From assembly GCF_000422925.1 (NCBI RefSeq), contig NZ_AUGZ01000005.1, forward strand, positions 310,001 to 374,000: a stretch of DNA of 64,000 nt. The letters run 5' to 3'. Position 1 is the first letter of the stretch; each line of letters begins with the position of its first letter. The translations under genes and the position numbers were made by a program. Under the pieces are notes generated by a model. The model did not search any database, was not told the DNA's origin, and worked only from the letters and a program-made list of their open reading frames with translations. Of this stretch, positions 18,166 to 26,471 are shown in pieces. This DNA comes from Paludibacterium yongneupense DSM 18731. Lineage in GTDB: Bacteria > Pseudomonadota > Gammaproteobacteria > Burkholderiales > Chromobacteriaceae.

Positions 18166-19168
18166 AGAAGCCCTGTCTGCACCCGAGGCGGTTGCGGCAC
18201 AACATATGTATGCCGACGAAGGGCTGGCGGTGCTCGCCCGCGAGCTGGCCCTGCAGCCGCCCAAGCTGGCCCTGACCGTGGCCCGCGGCAGCTCCGACCA
18301 TGCCGCCAACTACTTTGCCTATCTGGCCATGCAGCGGCTTGGCGTGCCGGTGGTGTCGCTGCCGATGTCGCTGATGACGCTGCACCACGCGCCGCTGGAT
18401 GTGAAAAACCAGTTGGCGGTCGCCGTATCGCAGTCGGGCCGCAGCCCCGACCTGATCGACACCATGTCCGCGCTGGGGCATGGCGGCGCACGCACGGTCG
18501 CACTGGTCAATCAGCACGAGTCGCCGCTGGCCGATGCCTGCGACTGGGTCGTCCCGCTATGTGCGGGGGCAGAGAAAAGCGTAGCCGCCACCAAGAGCTA
18601 CATCACCTCGCTGTCGGCCGTAGCCCGGCTGGTCGCGCACTGGGAAAACTCCGCTCCGCTACTGGCGGCGCTGGATACCCTGCCCGAGAAACTGACCGAA
18701 GCGACACGTCAGGACTGGTCCCTGGCCGTCGACACCCTGGCACCGGCCGAACGCATCATGGTCGTCGGACGCGGCTTGGGTTTCGCCGTGGCACTCGAGT
18801 CCGCACTCAAGTTCAAAGAGACCTGCGCGATCCAGGCCGAAGCATTCTCCAGCGCCGAAATCAAGCACGGTCCGATGGCACTGATCGATGAAGGCTACCC
18901 GCTGCTCGTCTTCGCTCCGCGCGGACCCGAGCAGGTCGGTCTGGTCGCTCTGGCCGACGAAATGCGCGGCCGTGGCGCCCGCGTTCTGCTCGCCGCACCG
19001 CACGACGTCGCCAGCCGCGACCTGACCCTGGCCACCTCGGACGACGAGGCGCTCGATCCCTTGCTGGCGATCCAGAGCTTCTATCTGATGGCGGCCAGAC
19101 TGGCCGAAGCACGCGGCCTGAATCCGGACATGCCGCGCCACCTGGCCAAGGTGACCTGCACGCATTGA
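18146..19168 (+). CDS. SIS-domain glucosamine-6-phosphate deaminase (NagB-II type)
   Basis: A 340-residue protein with two SIS sugar-isomerase domains, like the isomerase half of GlmS. Domain 1 carries ARGSSDHAANYFAYL and the phosphosugar-binding SQSGRSPDLIDTM; domain 2 carries VVGRGLGFAVALESALKFKE and EAFSSAEIKHGPMALI. There is no glutaminase domain. Proteins of this layout next to nagA (NagB-II of Shewanella) deaminate glucosamine-6-P to fructose-6-P in place of classical NagB, and that role fits here. The start lies inside the end of nagA. Confidence 0.9.
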   Translation: MSSLMLEEALSAPEAVAAQHMYADEGLAVLARELALQPPKLALTVARGSSDHAANYFAYLAMQRLGVPVVSLPMSLMTLHHAPLDVKNQLAVAVSQSGRSPDLIDTMSALGHGGARTVALVNQHESPLADACDWVVPLCAGAEKSVAATKSYITSLSAVARLVAHWENSAPLLAALDTLPEKLTEATRQDWSLAVDTLAPAERIMVVGRGLGFAVALESALKFKETCAIQAEAFSSAEIKHGPMALIDEGYPLLVFAPRGPEQVGLVALADEMRGRGARVLLAAPHDVASRDLTLATSDDEALDPLLAIQSFYLMAARLAEARGLNPDMPRHLAKVTCTH

Positions 19169-19479
19169 CCCCCTCTCCCTCGTCCGACGCAGGGGGCCGG
19201 GATTCGATGACAGACCGCGAACAGGCCGGACCCTCGCGATCTGCCCGATAGTTCGACCGGCGGGGAAGGCGCTCCATAGAAGAGACGCCCCCCGCCAAGC
19301 AAAGGCACCGTACCGGTCACGCTCGACCGGTTCGCACCTGGATCCGGCAAGTCCGTATCGCTCGTACGGTTTCGAGACGTTTTCGATGCACAGTGGACAT
19401 AAGTTGGAACGCTATAGCCAAAAGATGAGGCGCCGTCGCCCAGCGGGCCCGGCACTCCCATACTTTAAGGAGAGATGAC
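19169..19479. other. Intergenic region between the deaminase gene and nagE
   Basis: A 311-base gap with no coding sequence I can support. It ends with a strong Shine-Dalgarno AAGGAGAG just before nagE. The paired ACCGGT words at 19312 and 19326 are noted but have no clear meaning. No TGGTATT operator like that at 16202-16240 was found, so nagE may rely on read-through or on a promoter I cannot identify. Confidence 0.4.
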
Positions 19480-20898
19480 GTGAGTACGAATAAATTTGCC
19501 AACATACAGCAACTGGGCCGTGCCCTGATGCTGCCTATCGCCGTATTGCCGGTGGCTGGCATGCTGCTGCGCCTGGGTCAGCCCGACTTGCTGAATATCG
19601 CCGTCATGGCCCAGGCCGGCGACGCCATTTTCGGCAACCTGGCACTGATCTTCGCCATCGGCGTGGCTGTCGGCTTCGCCAAGGAGAACAACGGCACAGC
19701 CGGGTTGGCGGGCGCCATCGGCTATCTGGTCGTCACCGCCGTCCTCAAGACGATGGATGACAAGATCAATATGGGGGTGCTCTCCGGCATCCTGTCCGGC
19801 CTGGTCGCGGGCGGGCTGTACAACCGCTACAAGGACATCAAGCTGCCCAGCTCGCTGGCCTTCTTCGGCGGCAAGCGCTTTGTCCCCATCGTCACCGGTT
19901 TCAGCATGCTGTTCATCGGCATTGCGCTGGGTTTTGTCTGGCCGCCGGTGCAGCACTTCATCGACGCGATCGGCAAATGGCTGATCGGCGCCGGTGCCGC
20001 CGGGCTGTTCGTCTATGGCGTACTCAACCGCCTGTTGATCGTGACCGGCCTGCACCACATCCTCAATTCGATGGTCTGGTTCGTGTTCGGTAACTTCACC
20101 GACGCCGCAGGCAAGGTTGCCCATGGCGACCTCGGCCGCTTCTTCGCCGGCGACCCGAGCGCCGGGGCCTTCATGTCCGGTTTCTTCCCGGTCATGATGT
20201 TCGGCCTGCCGGCCGCCTGCCTCGCGATGTATCACTGCGCAAAATCGGAAAACAAGAAAATGGTCGCCGGCATGCTGTTCTCCATGGCACTCACCGCCAT
20301 GCTGACCGGTGTGACCGAGCCGGTCGAATTCGCCTTCATGTTCCTGGCCCCCGCCCTGTACGGCATTCACGCCGTTCTGACCGGTATCTCGATGGTGCTG
20401 ATGTATCTGCTCCATGTCCGCATGGGCTTCACCTTCTCGGCCGGCCTGTTCGACTATGTGCTGTCGTTCGGCAAGGACCAGAACCCGCTGCTGATGCTCC
20501 CGGTCGGTCTCGCGTATTTCGCCGTCTACTATGTCTTGTTCATCTTCTTCATCAAGAAGTTCAACCTGGCGACCCTGGGGCGCGAAGAAACGAAGCAAGT
20601 CATGTCCACCGCCACAACCGCCAGCGGCCGTGCGCGCGGCTTCATCGAGGCTCTCGGCGGTGCGGCCAACCTGAAATCGGTCGACGCCTGCACGACGCGC
20701 TTGCGCCTGGCCGTCGTCGATTCGTCGGCGATCGACGAATCCGCACTCAAGGGCCTCGGCGCCCGCGGCGTGGTCAAACCGGCAGCAGGCAGCGTACAGG
20801 TCATTCTCGGACCCGAGGCCGATCTGGTAGCTGACGAAATCCGCTCCGCCCTCGGCGCCGACAGCGATGCGGTCCCCGCCGCGATCGCCGGTCACTGA
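19480..20898 (+). CDS. nagE: PTS N-acetylglucosamine transporter, EIIBC components
   Basis: A 472-residue membrane permease that imports GlcNAc with phosphorylation to GlcNAc-6-P. Residues 1-370 are the EIIC channel (QQLGRALMLPIAVLPVAGML, GLHHILNSMVWFVFG, MTGVTEPVEFAFMFLAP type segment). Residues 385-472 are EIIB with the phosphorylated cysteine in SVDACTTRLRL (Cys404). Unlike E. coli NagE there is no fused EIIA domain, so phosphate must come from a separate EIIA not in this window. Start is GTG with AAGGAGAG upstream. Closed by the terminator at 20933. Confidence 0.94.
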   Translation: MSTNKFANIQQLGRALMLPIAVLPVAGMLLRLGQPDLLNIAVMAQAGDAIFGNLALIFAIGVAVGFAKENNGTAGLAGAIGYLVVTAVLKTMDDKINMGVLSGILSGLVAGGLYNRYKDIKLPSSLAFFGGKRFVPIVTGFSMLFIGIALGFVWPPVQHFIDAIGKWLIGAGAAGLFVYGVLNRLLIVTGLHHILNSMVWFVFGNFTDAAGKVAHGDLGRFFAGDPSAGAFMSGFFPVMMFGLPAACLAMYHCAKSENKKMVAGMLFSMALTAMLTGVTEPVEFAFMFLAPALYGIHAVLTGISMVLMYLLHVRMGFTFSAGLFDYVLSFGKDQNPLLMLPVGLAYFAVYYVLFIFFIKKFNLATLGREETKQVMSTATTASGRARGFIEALGGAANLKSVDACTTRLRLAVVDSSAIDESALKGLGARGVVKPAAGSVQVILGPEADLVADEIRSALGADSDAVPAAIAGH

Positions 20899-20932
20899 GC
20901 GACTCCTCGCTTTTCATTCCCGAGCACCCTGG

Positions 20933-20961
20933 CGCCGGTCGGATAGACCGGCGTTTTTTTT
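20933..20961 (+). terminator. Intrinsic terminator of the nag region
   Basis: CGCCGGTC (20933-20940), a 5-base loop and GACCGGCG (20946-20953) followed by eight T residues. A textbook rho-independent terminator 35 bases after the nagE stop. Confidence 0.93.
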
Positions 20962-20980
20962 ACCTCTCCGCTGAGCGCGC

Positions 20981-23518
20981 TCAGCGGATTTCAAGCTCAT
21001 ACCAAAGAGCGCGGTAGCCGGGGCTGGTTTCGAATACCGCATGCGCGTGGTCGCCAGCCACCGGCAGGGCCTGCCGCCGTTGTCCGCGCTCGTCGAGCGC
21101 CCAGGCGCCGACCCGCGCCGCCGCGACCGGCAATACGATGCGGGCGGCAATACCCTCGACCCATACCGGCGCCTGCCCCCATTGCCGTCCGAGCGTGGTG
21201 TGCGCCTCGTCCAGCCAGCGCTGCCCGCTGTTTTCCTCGCTTCCGATCGCCGTCAGCAGAACCCGGCCCGGGTGCGAAAAGTCACGCCCGTCCATCAGTG
21301 TGGCCAGCAGCACGCCGCTATTGTGGCGGGCCTGCAGCAGACGCAAGCCCACGCCGCCGGCATCGACGTCCCGTCCCAATCCGGCACCGACCAATCCCTT
21401 GCTGCGCGGAGTGTCGATCACGACCGTCTTCCGGCCGTCCTCGCCCCATACCAATTGCCCGCCGATCGCACGCACCGGTAACGGCCGCGGACCGGCAGGC
21501 GTGCTGCCGAGCGCGACCGGCCGCCTCAGCGCTTCGTTGCGCGCGGTGCCAAACTGATCCGCCGCCGGCATGGTATTCCCGGCACGCATGGCCTCGATCA
21601 TGGCCGCGGGCGAAGGTAAGGCGCCGCCCGCGCTCCCGGGCGTCGCAACGTCACCGCGCCGGAACAAGGCGGCCGCGGCCGGCAGCGCACTCATCTTGCC
21701 GGGATCGGCCTGAATGTCGAAATACGAAGCAATGAAACCCGGATCGTGATCGCCGGCACCATAATCGAAAACAAATACGCCATCCCAGTCCTGCAGGGCG
21801 GCATAGGCGGCCAGAAGCGGCAGTCCCTCGGCGACGAACTCACCCGGCGCGGGATGATTGTACTCGGTGACGACAAAAGGCTTGCCGGCCATGCGACGCA
21901 GAGCCAGGTCGGCCAGGGTGCCGCCGCCATCGATGCCCGCCATGGGCGTATTGGCCACACTCCAGTCTGCGGGATCCCACGGCCGGCCGGGAAAGCGCGG
22001 ATGCTGCCAGTAAGCATGGCCATCCACGACATCCATCCGCGCCTGGATCGGGGCCGGGCTATACCCGACCTGCGTTCCAATCAGCAAGGAACGCAGGCCC
22101 ACGGTCTGGCGCAGAAAATTACGCATGCCATCCCAGTATTCTGTTTCTGTGTCCCATAGAAACTGTAACCAGTCGCGCTGCCCCTGCGCGCTGCGGGCGC
22201 CCTCGTCGCCACGCGCAAAGATGTCGACTCCGCTCCCCTCGAGCGACTCGCCAGCCAGCAGTCCCAGGCGCCCTCCTGTCTTCAGGCTCGCCATGCCCAA
22301 CCACAGGGTGGAGCGCTGTTCCCCGAGGCCGCCCAGCGTAAAACGCGCCACACCATCCCCAGCGACGGGGGCAAAGGTAAAACGATAGTCGCGCCATCGG
22401 GTGTCGACATCCACCGCCGTTTGCCACAGCGACTGCCAGGGCGGGTGCGCCTGCATCGCCGCCAGCCGCACCCGCAGCGGACGGTCGGCACGCAGCCGCA
22501 GTCGCAAGGTGTAGGGTTGCCCGGCCGCGAAGCTTTGCCGCAGCTGGTGCAGCTGCACATGCCAGTTCTCGCTGTCTGTCGCCTCGACCGTCACCCGCAG
22601 CGAGCCGTCGCCCTCCGTCTGCTGGCGCGCACGCGCCGGCTCCACCACCTGCAGATTCCAGCCATTGCCACCCGTATCGAAGCGCTCGTCTCCCTGCACG
22701 TCGTCACGTGCGCTCCAGGCGCGGGCCAGCTCGGCGGTCGACCGGTAATGCGCCGACAGCCAGCGATTCCAGCGCTGTCTTAATTCGGAACGATAGGGCT
22801 CGCTCATACGGTCAAGCGCCCCATCCTGCCACTCCCGTATCAAACCGTCCTCATTATTGATCTCGACCAGCGCCAGCGCGGGCTCGTCGCGGTATTGATG
22901 CCCGGTATACGGGTTGCGATGCGACAGCAGGGTGCGGGCATAATCGCGCTGCATCGCGATCATGGGCGGGTAGAACAGGTCGACGCCCTTCCAGTACTGA
23001 GGCTGCGGCCTGCCTTGCGCGTCGCTCCAGGGTGCGAACCCCGGATAGCTGCGACCGACATGCAGATTCAGATCGCTGTAAATGCCCACCCGTTTCAGGG
23101 CCGCGATGAAGTAGTCGAGACGGTCGAGTGCTTTCGGATCCAAGGTCAGGCGGTCCGCCAGCAGCAGGCCATCCGGAGCCGGCCGGGTGTCCATATGATG
23201 GAAGCGGACGGCATTGATGCCGAAGCGGGCCATGCGCGCGGCGATGCGCTCGGCGACGTCATGCTCGGGCAGCGCGCCGCCGAATACGCAGTTGACCCCC
23301 AGCAAGCGCAGGCGGCGGCCCTCGGCGTACAGATGCCCGTTGCGGACGCCGACAAAACCGGAACGCCCGGCAGGCGCAGGATTCCAGGCATGCAGATTAC
23401 TGAGGTTCAGCGAAGCGTCATCCCAGGGCAAATGATAGGGGAACAGCGGTGCGTCGGCGGCATGCGCGCCGCAGGCTGCAAACAGGCATAGCAGCACGCG
23501 CAAACGTAGCGTCATCAA
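20981..23518 (-). CDS. Secreted clan-A glycoside hydrolase (GH5-like) with carbohydrate-binding insert
   Basis: An 845-residue exported protein: signal peptide (cleavage after AACGAHA), an N-terminal TIM-barrel half (LGVNCVFGGALPEHDVAERI, FGINAVRFHHMD), the acid/base glutamate in ALVEINNEDG at about residue 220, a jelly-roll insert at about 290-430 resembling CBM4/9 (TVEATDSENWHVQLHQL), and the nucleophile glutamate in VVTEYNHPAPGEF at about 553. The C-terminal 200 residues are a beta-rich accessory region. The two glutamates fit a retaining clan GH-A enzyme of the cellulase/beta-mannanase kind; the polysaccharide is unknown. It converges on nagE. Confidence 0.8.
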   Translation of the reverse strand: MMTLRLRVLLCLFAACGAHAADAPLFPYHLPWDDASLNLSNLHAWNPAPAGRSGFVGVRNGHLYAEGRRLRLLGVNCVFGGALPEHDVAERIAARMARFGINAVRFHHMDTRPAPDGLLLADRLTLDPKALDRLDYFIAALKRVGIYSDLNLHVGRSYPGFAPWSDAQGRPQPQYWKGVDLFYPPMIAMQRDYARTLLSHRNPYTGHQYRDEPALALVEINNEDGLIREWQDGALDRMSEPYRSELRQRWNRWLSAHYRSTAELARAWSARDDVQGDERFDTGGNGWNLQVVEPARARQQTEGDGSLRVTVEATDSENWHVQLHQLRQSFAAGQPYTLRLRLRADRPLRVRLAAMQAHPPWQSLWQTAVDVDTRWRDYRFTFAPVAGDGVARFTLGGLGEQRSTLWLGMASLKTGGRLGLLAGESLEGSGVDIFARGDEGARSAQGQRDWLQFLWDTETEYWDGMRNFLRQTVGLRSLLIGTQVGYSPAPIQARMDVVDGHAYWQHPRFPGRPWDPADWSVANTPMAGIDGGGTLADLALRRMAGKPFVVTEYNHPAPGEFVAEGLPLLAAYAALQDWDGVFVFDYGAGDHDPGFIASYFDIQADPGKMSALPAAAALFRRGDVATPGSAGGALPSPAAMIEAMRAGNTMPAADQFGTARNEALRRPVALGSTPAGPRPLPVRAIGGQLVWGEDGRKTVVIDTPRSKGLVGAGLGRDVDAGGVGLRLLQARHNSGVLLATLMDGRDFSHPGRVLLTAIGSEENSGQRWLDEAHTTLGRQWGQAPVWVEGIAARIVLPVAAARVGAWALDERGQRRQALPVAGDHAHAVFETSPGYRALWYELEIR

Positions 23519-23795
23519 GACAGACCTCGCACGGGAGATCTTTGTATTCTAGGAGTCGGGCCGGCCGAAGCCAACGCTTCAAGTCGGCGACAGGGCAATA
23601 CCGGGCCGGGCTAGCGCCACGAACAGGGTGAGTCGCACTGTGGACCCACGCTGCAGAATACGCATATAAGGACGCGCTGGCTCCCGGCGACTACGGCAGA
23701 GCCCGGGCCATCCGGCCCGGCGAATCCCGCTGGGTCAGACCGACAACGGCGGCCAGGCCGCTCTGCCAGTCTGGGCAACGGTTGTATCGAAACCA
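23519..23795. other. Intergenic region upstream of the glycosidase gene
   Basis: About 277 bases without a gene, between the start of the glycosidase and the stop of copC, both leftward. Nothing beyond likely promoter sequence for the glycosidase was recognised. Confidence 0.4.
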
Positions 23796-24155
23796 TCACT
23801 TCACGGTAAAGGCATACTGTCCCTGGGTACGATGGCCGTCGGTTGCCACAGCCACCCATTGCACCTGATAGCGGCCTGGCGCAAGGACAGGCAGCGCCAC
23901 ATGCAGGGTCTTGCCATTCTTCGCATCGACGTCGGCATGGGCGGGACTCACCTGCCTACCGTCGGCAGCGAGCACGGCGATCGAGCTCAGGGCAGGCTCC
24001 AGCGTTTCGCTGAAGTCGATGCTCACCTCATCGGCGCTCGGAACAACGGCCTCTGCCGGCGGATTCAGCCGCGTCGGCTTGGCATGCGCCCATACCTGTC
24101 CGGCAACGATCATCAAGGCGGCAGCAGTGGCATAACGTAGGGTCGGGCTTTTCAT
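23796..24155 (-). CDS. copC: CopC-family periplasmic copper-binding protein
   Basis: A 119-residue exported protein. The signal peptide ends in QVWA and the mature protein begins His-Ala-Lys-Pro, the N-terminal histidine that forms the Cu(II) site of CopC. The second histidine is in ATDGHRTQGQYAF and a conserved Asp lies in the VDAKNGKTLHV strand. Methionine-rich Cu(I) motifs are absent, as in the single-site CopC/YobA proteins. No copD gene follows, so it may act alone as a periplasmic copper carrier. A Fur-box-like sequence lies upstream at 24217-24239. Confidence 0.88.
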   Translation of the reverse strand: MKSPTLRYATAAALMIVAGQVWAHAKPTRLNPPAEAVVPSADEVSIDFSETLEPALSSIAVLAADGRQVSPAHADVDAKNGKTLHVALPVLAPGRYQVQWVAVATDGHRTQGQYAFTVK

Positions 24156-24216
24156 CTTTGGTCCTGTCGGGCCGGCTGCGCGTCAGTGCGGAGCCGGGCG
24201 TATCACGCAGGACACA

Positions 24217-24239
24217 ATTTATAACAATTCTCATTCGCA
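24217..24239 (-). promoter_or_regulatory. Fur-box-like sequence upstream of copC
   Basis: Read leftward the sequence contains AATGAGAATTGTTAT, agreeing at most positions with the Fur consensus AATGATAATNATTATC. It lies 62-84 bases before the copC start. It would put a copper protein under iron control; the match is imperfect. Confidence 0.4.
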
Positions 24240-24287
24240 ATAAAGCCCTGCCCCAGCAGTGCGACAATTTGCCGCAGCGCGTACCGC

Positions 24288-25307
24288 CTATTGCAGCAGA
24301 ATCCACTCGCCATCGTCGCCGCGCCGCAGAACGACCTGATCGCGACTATCGGCGAGACGGATGCGGCAGCGATAACGCGGGCTGTCCCCAAGACGCTCGC
24401 AGGACACTTTGGAAAACCTGTCCTTGTCGACAATCAAAACCGGCAAAGCCCGCACCAGGGCTTGCCATATCTCGGCTTCGCTCGGCTCGGACGGGCCGAA
24501 CAGACGCTTGAACCAGGAGAAGGGACCCCGCACACCCTCATCGTCCTCACTGCCCAGCTGAGCGAGCGCCCGGCCTTCAGCCGCGTGCGACAAGCGCTCG
24601 CGCTCGCCGGGCTCGGGAACCACCCAGCGCCTGTCCTTGAGAATCAGCATGCTCGTACCCGTATCGCCCTCGCCACCGCTATCGCGTGCCGCCTTGATCT
24701 CCGGCGTCAGCCAGGCTTGCGGCGACCTGAACTCATAGCGATAACGGGCCTGCGATACCTTGACTCCATCGATGTCCTCAGGCGCGCTGAACCCGTCTAC
24801 CTGCGTGACATGAATCCCGGCCGCCAGACACAACTTGCCGTTCTTGACCGCGGCCTGCCCCACAGGGGTCAAGCGATAGCGCAAACGCAGAGAAAACAGA
24901 CCGCTGCTCACGCGATCGGGCGCGGCGTACACCCCGGCTTTGACTAGAACGGACAGCCAGCGATTGCTGCGTTCGTCGAAAACCGGAACGAGTGCCGGAC
25001 TGGAAGCATAGGGAAAATTACCCAGGCACACCTTGTCCTGGAAGGCATCGGGGTGAGCTGCCGCATAGCGGTCGATGGCCGCCGCGAACACCGACTCGGA
25101 GGGGGCCTGCGGCGCGAGCAGGTAATAGCCCGTACCGCAAACAAGCGCAAGCACGGCCACCCCGGCCAGATAGCGCACGGGGCGCACCGCCGCCCGGACG
25201 GGCGCGACGGGAGCGCGGCGGCGCGGCGCAAAAGGCTTGCCGCAGGCATCGCAAAAGCGGGCATCCTCATCGTTGCCCGCGCCGCAGCGAGTACAGAATC
25301 GTAGCAT
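24288..25307 (-). CDS. Zinc-ribbon single-pass membrane protein (unknown function)
   Basis: A 339-residue protein. A CxxC...CxxC zinc ribbon occupies residues 5-22 (Cys5, 8, 19, 22; RCGAGNDEDARFCDACG), then a basic linker, one membrane helix at about 45-66 (YLAGVAVLALVCGTGYYLL), and a roughly 270-residue likely periplasmic domain with two cysteines and a CERLGDSPRYRCRIRLADS end. No family recognised; the layout recalls TcaA-like proteins of Gram-positives, but similarity was not tested. It starts 4 bases after the stop of the preceding zinc-ribbon gene and is the last of the four-gene leftward cluster. Confidence 0.75.
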   Translation of the reverse strand: MLRFCTRCGAGNDEDARFCDACGKPFAPRRRAPVAPVRAAVRPVRYLAGVAVLALVCGTGYYLLAPQAPSESVFAAAIDRYAAAHPDAFQDKVCLGNFPYASSPALVPVFDERSNRWLSVLVKAGVYAAPDRVSSGLFSLRLRYRLTPVGQAAVKNGKLCLAAGIHVTQVDGFSAPEDIDGVKVSQARYRYEFRSPQAWLTPEIKAARDSGGEGDTGTSMLILKDRRWVVPEPGERERLSHAAEGRALAQLGSEDDEGVRGPFSWFKRLFGPSEPSEAEIWQALVRALPVLIVDKDRFSKVSCERLGDSPRYRCRIRLADSRDQVVLRRGDDGEWILLQ

Positions 25308-25311
25308 GACC

Positions 25312-26400
25312 CTACCTCAATTCATGCCCGCAATAACCGCAGAAAGCATCGTCCTCGTCTTCCAGTGCGGCATGACAATGCGGACATTCAACCCTCGGTG
25401 CGACGGGCGTCGCCCTGGCAGCCGACTCCGCAGCGGCGCCGTCGCGCCGCGCGTCTAGCCGCTGACGGAGTTCGTGCTGCTTCTGCTGCAGTTGCTGTTG
25501 GCCGCTTTCAAACTCGCGCTCGGCGCTGCCGATGTCCAATTCGTCGACAAGGCCCAAATAAATCAGACAATCTCCCTGCATGGCGATAAGCAGGGGGATC
25601 AGCATCGCCGCAGCCAGCAGCAGGGCGCTGCCAAGCGCTGCCCCGATCAAATGCCCGGACATGCCGCCCCCCATCCCCAGCAATCCGCTCATCAAACCCA
25701 GGCCAGGATTCAGGTCCCGCCCGATAATACCGATCGCCATACTGCTCACGGAGCTCAAGCCGAGTAAAACGACCATGCCGATAAACAGGCCGATCACGAT
25801 GACCAGCAGCATCAGCAAGACTTTACGCACCAGCACGGTCAACAATTGCTGGCGGGCGACGGCCAGCAAAAAAATCAGCGTCTCGCGCACGCTGCAACCG
25901 GCCCAGGTCGACGCCGCCGCCAGCGGATTGAACACATAGCCGAGAGTGAACCCCAGCGTTCCCAAGGCCAGCGCGCTCGCGGGCAGCACCAGGACCAGCG
26001 CCACCGGGCCCAGCACCGGGATCTTGCACAGCAGAAACAGCAAGGCGACGATGACGAATAGCGACACCATGGCCGCCAACCCCGTCAACATGACCAGCAC
26101 CAGACGATGACCGGTCAAGAGGGACTGGAAAACGGCATCGGCCAGCGACAACCGTTCTTCGCCGCGTGCGGCGTCCATGAGCACGATTCCGACCGCGTTG
26201 CCGCCGTAGAACAACACGGCAAGCGCGAGCAAGGCGCCCAGAAACACGAGGATGGCGCTACCGGTCATGGCCATCAGACAGACCAGCAGCATGGAGGCGG
26301 CGATGCTGCCTGCCAGCAGGGTCAGCGCCCGCCAGTTGGCAATGGCCGACGTTGCATCCAGCAACGATGCGCTTCCTGTGATTTGTTGCGACAAACGCAT
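25312..26400 (-). CDS. Polytopic membrane protein with C-terminal zinc ribbon
   Basis: A 362-residue inner-membrane protein with about seven hydrophobic segments (for example LTLLAGSIAASMLLVCLMAM and VLLMLLVIVIGLFIGMVVLL), a glutamine/glutamate-rich helix near residue 305-325 and a C-terminal zinc ribbon Cys339, 342, 354, 357 (CPHCHAALEDEDDAFCGYCG). The ATG at 26400 has AAGGGG upstream and is preferred over an in-frame ATG at 26418. Function unknown. The ribbon at the opposite end to those of its neighbours suggests assembly of a common cytoplasmic complex, which is inference. Confidence 0.75.
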   Translation of the reverse strand: MRLSQQITGSASLLDATSAIANWRALTLLAGSIAASMLLVCLMAMTGSAILVFLGALLALAVLFYGGNAVGIVLMDAARGEERLSLADAVFQSLLTGHRLVLVMLTGLAAMVSLFVIVALLFLLCKIPVLGPVALVLVLPASALALGTLGFTLGYVFNPLAAASTWAGCSVRETLIFLLAVARQQLLTVLVRKVLLMLLVIVIGLFIGMVVLLGLSSVSSMAIGIIGRDLNPGLGLMSGLLGMGGGMSGHLIGAALGSALLLAAAMLIPLLIAMQGDCLIYLGLVDELDIGSAEREFESGQQQLQQKQHELRQRLDARRDGAAAESAARATPVAPRVECPHCHAALEDEDDAFCGYCGHELR

Positions 26401-26471
26401 GGTAGACCCCTTGTTCAAATCGTTTGCCTGACGGAGCCGTTCGGCTGCCGCCAGGTCCGTTGCGCAGCAGG

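Noticed and set aside
19161-19200. Terminator after the SIS deaminase gene (CCCCCT ... AGGGGG)
   Set aside because: Only six pairs around a 14-16 base loop and no T tract; too weak to call.
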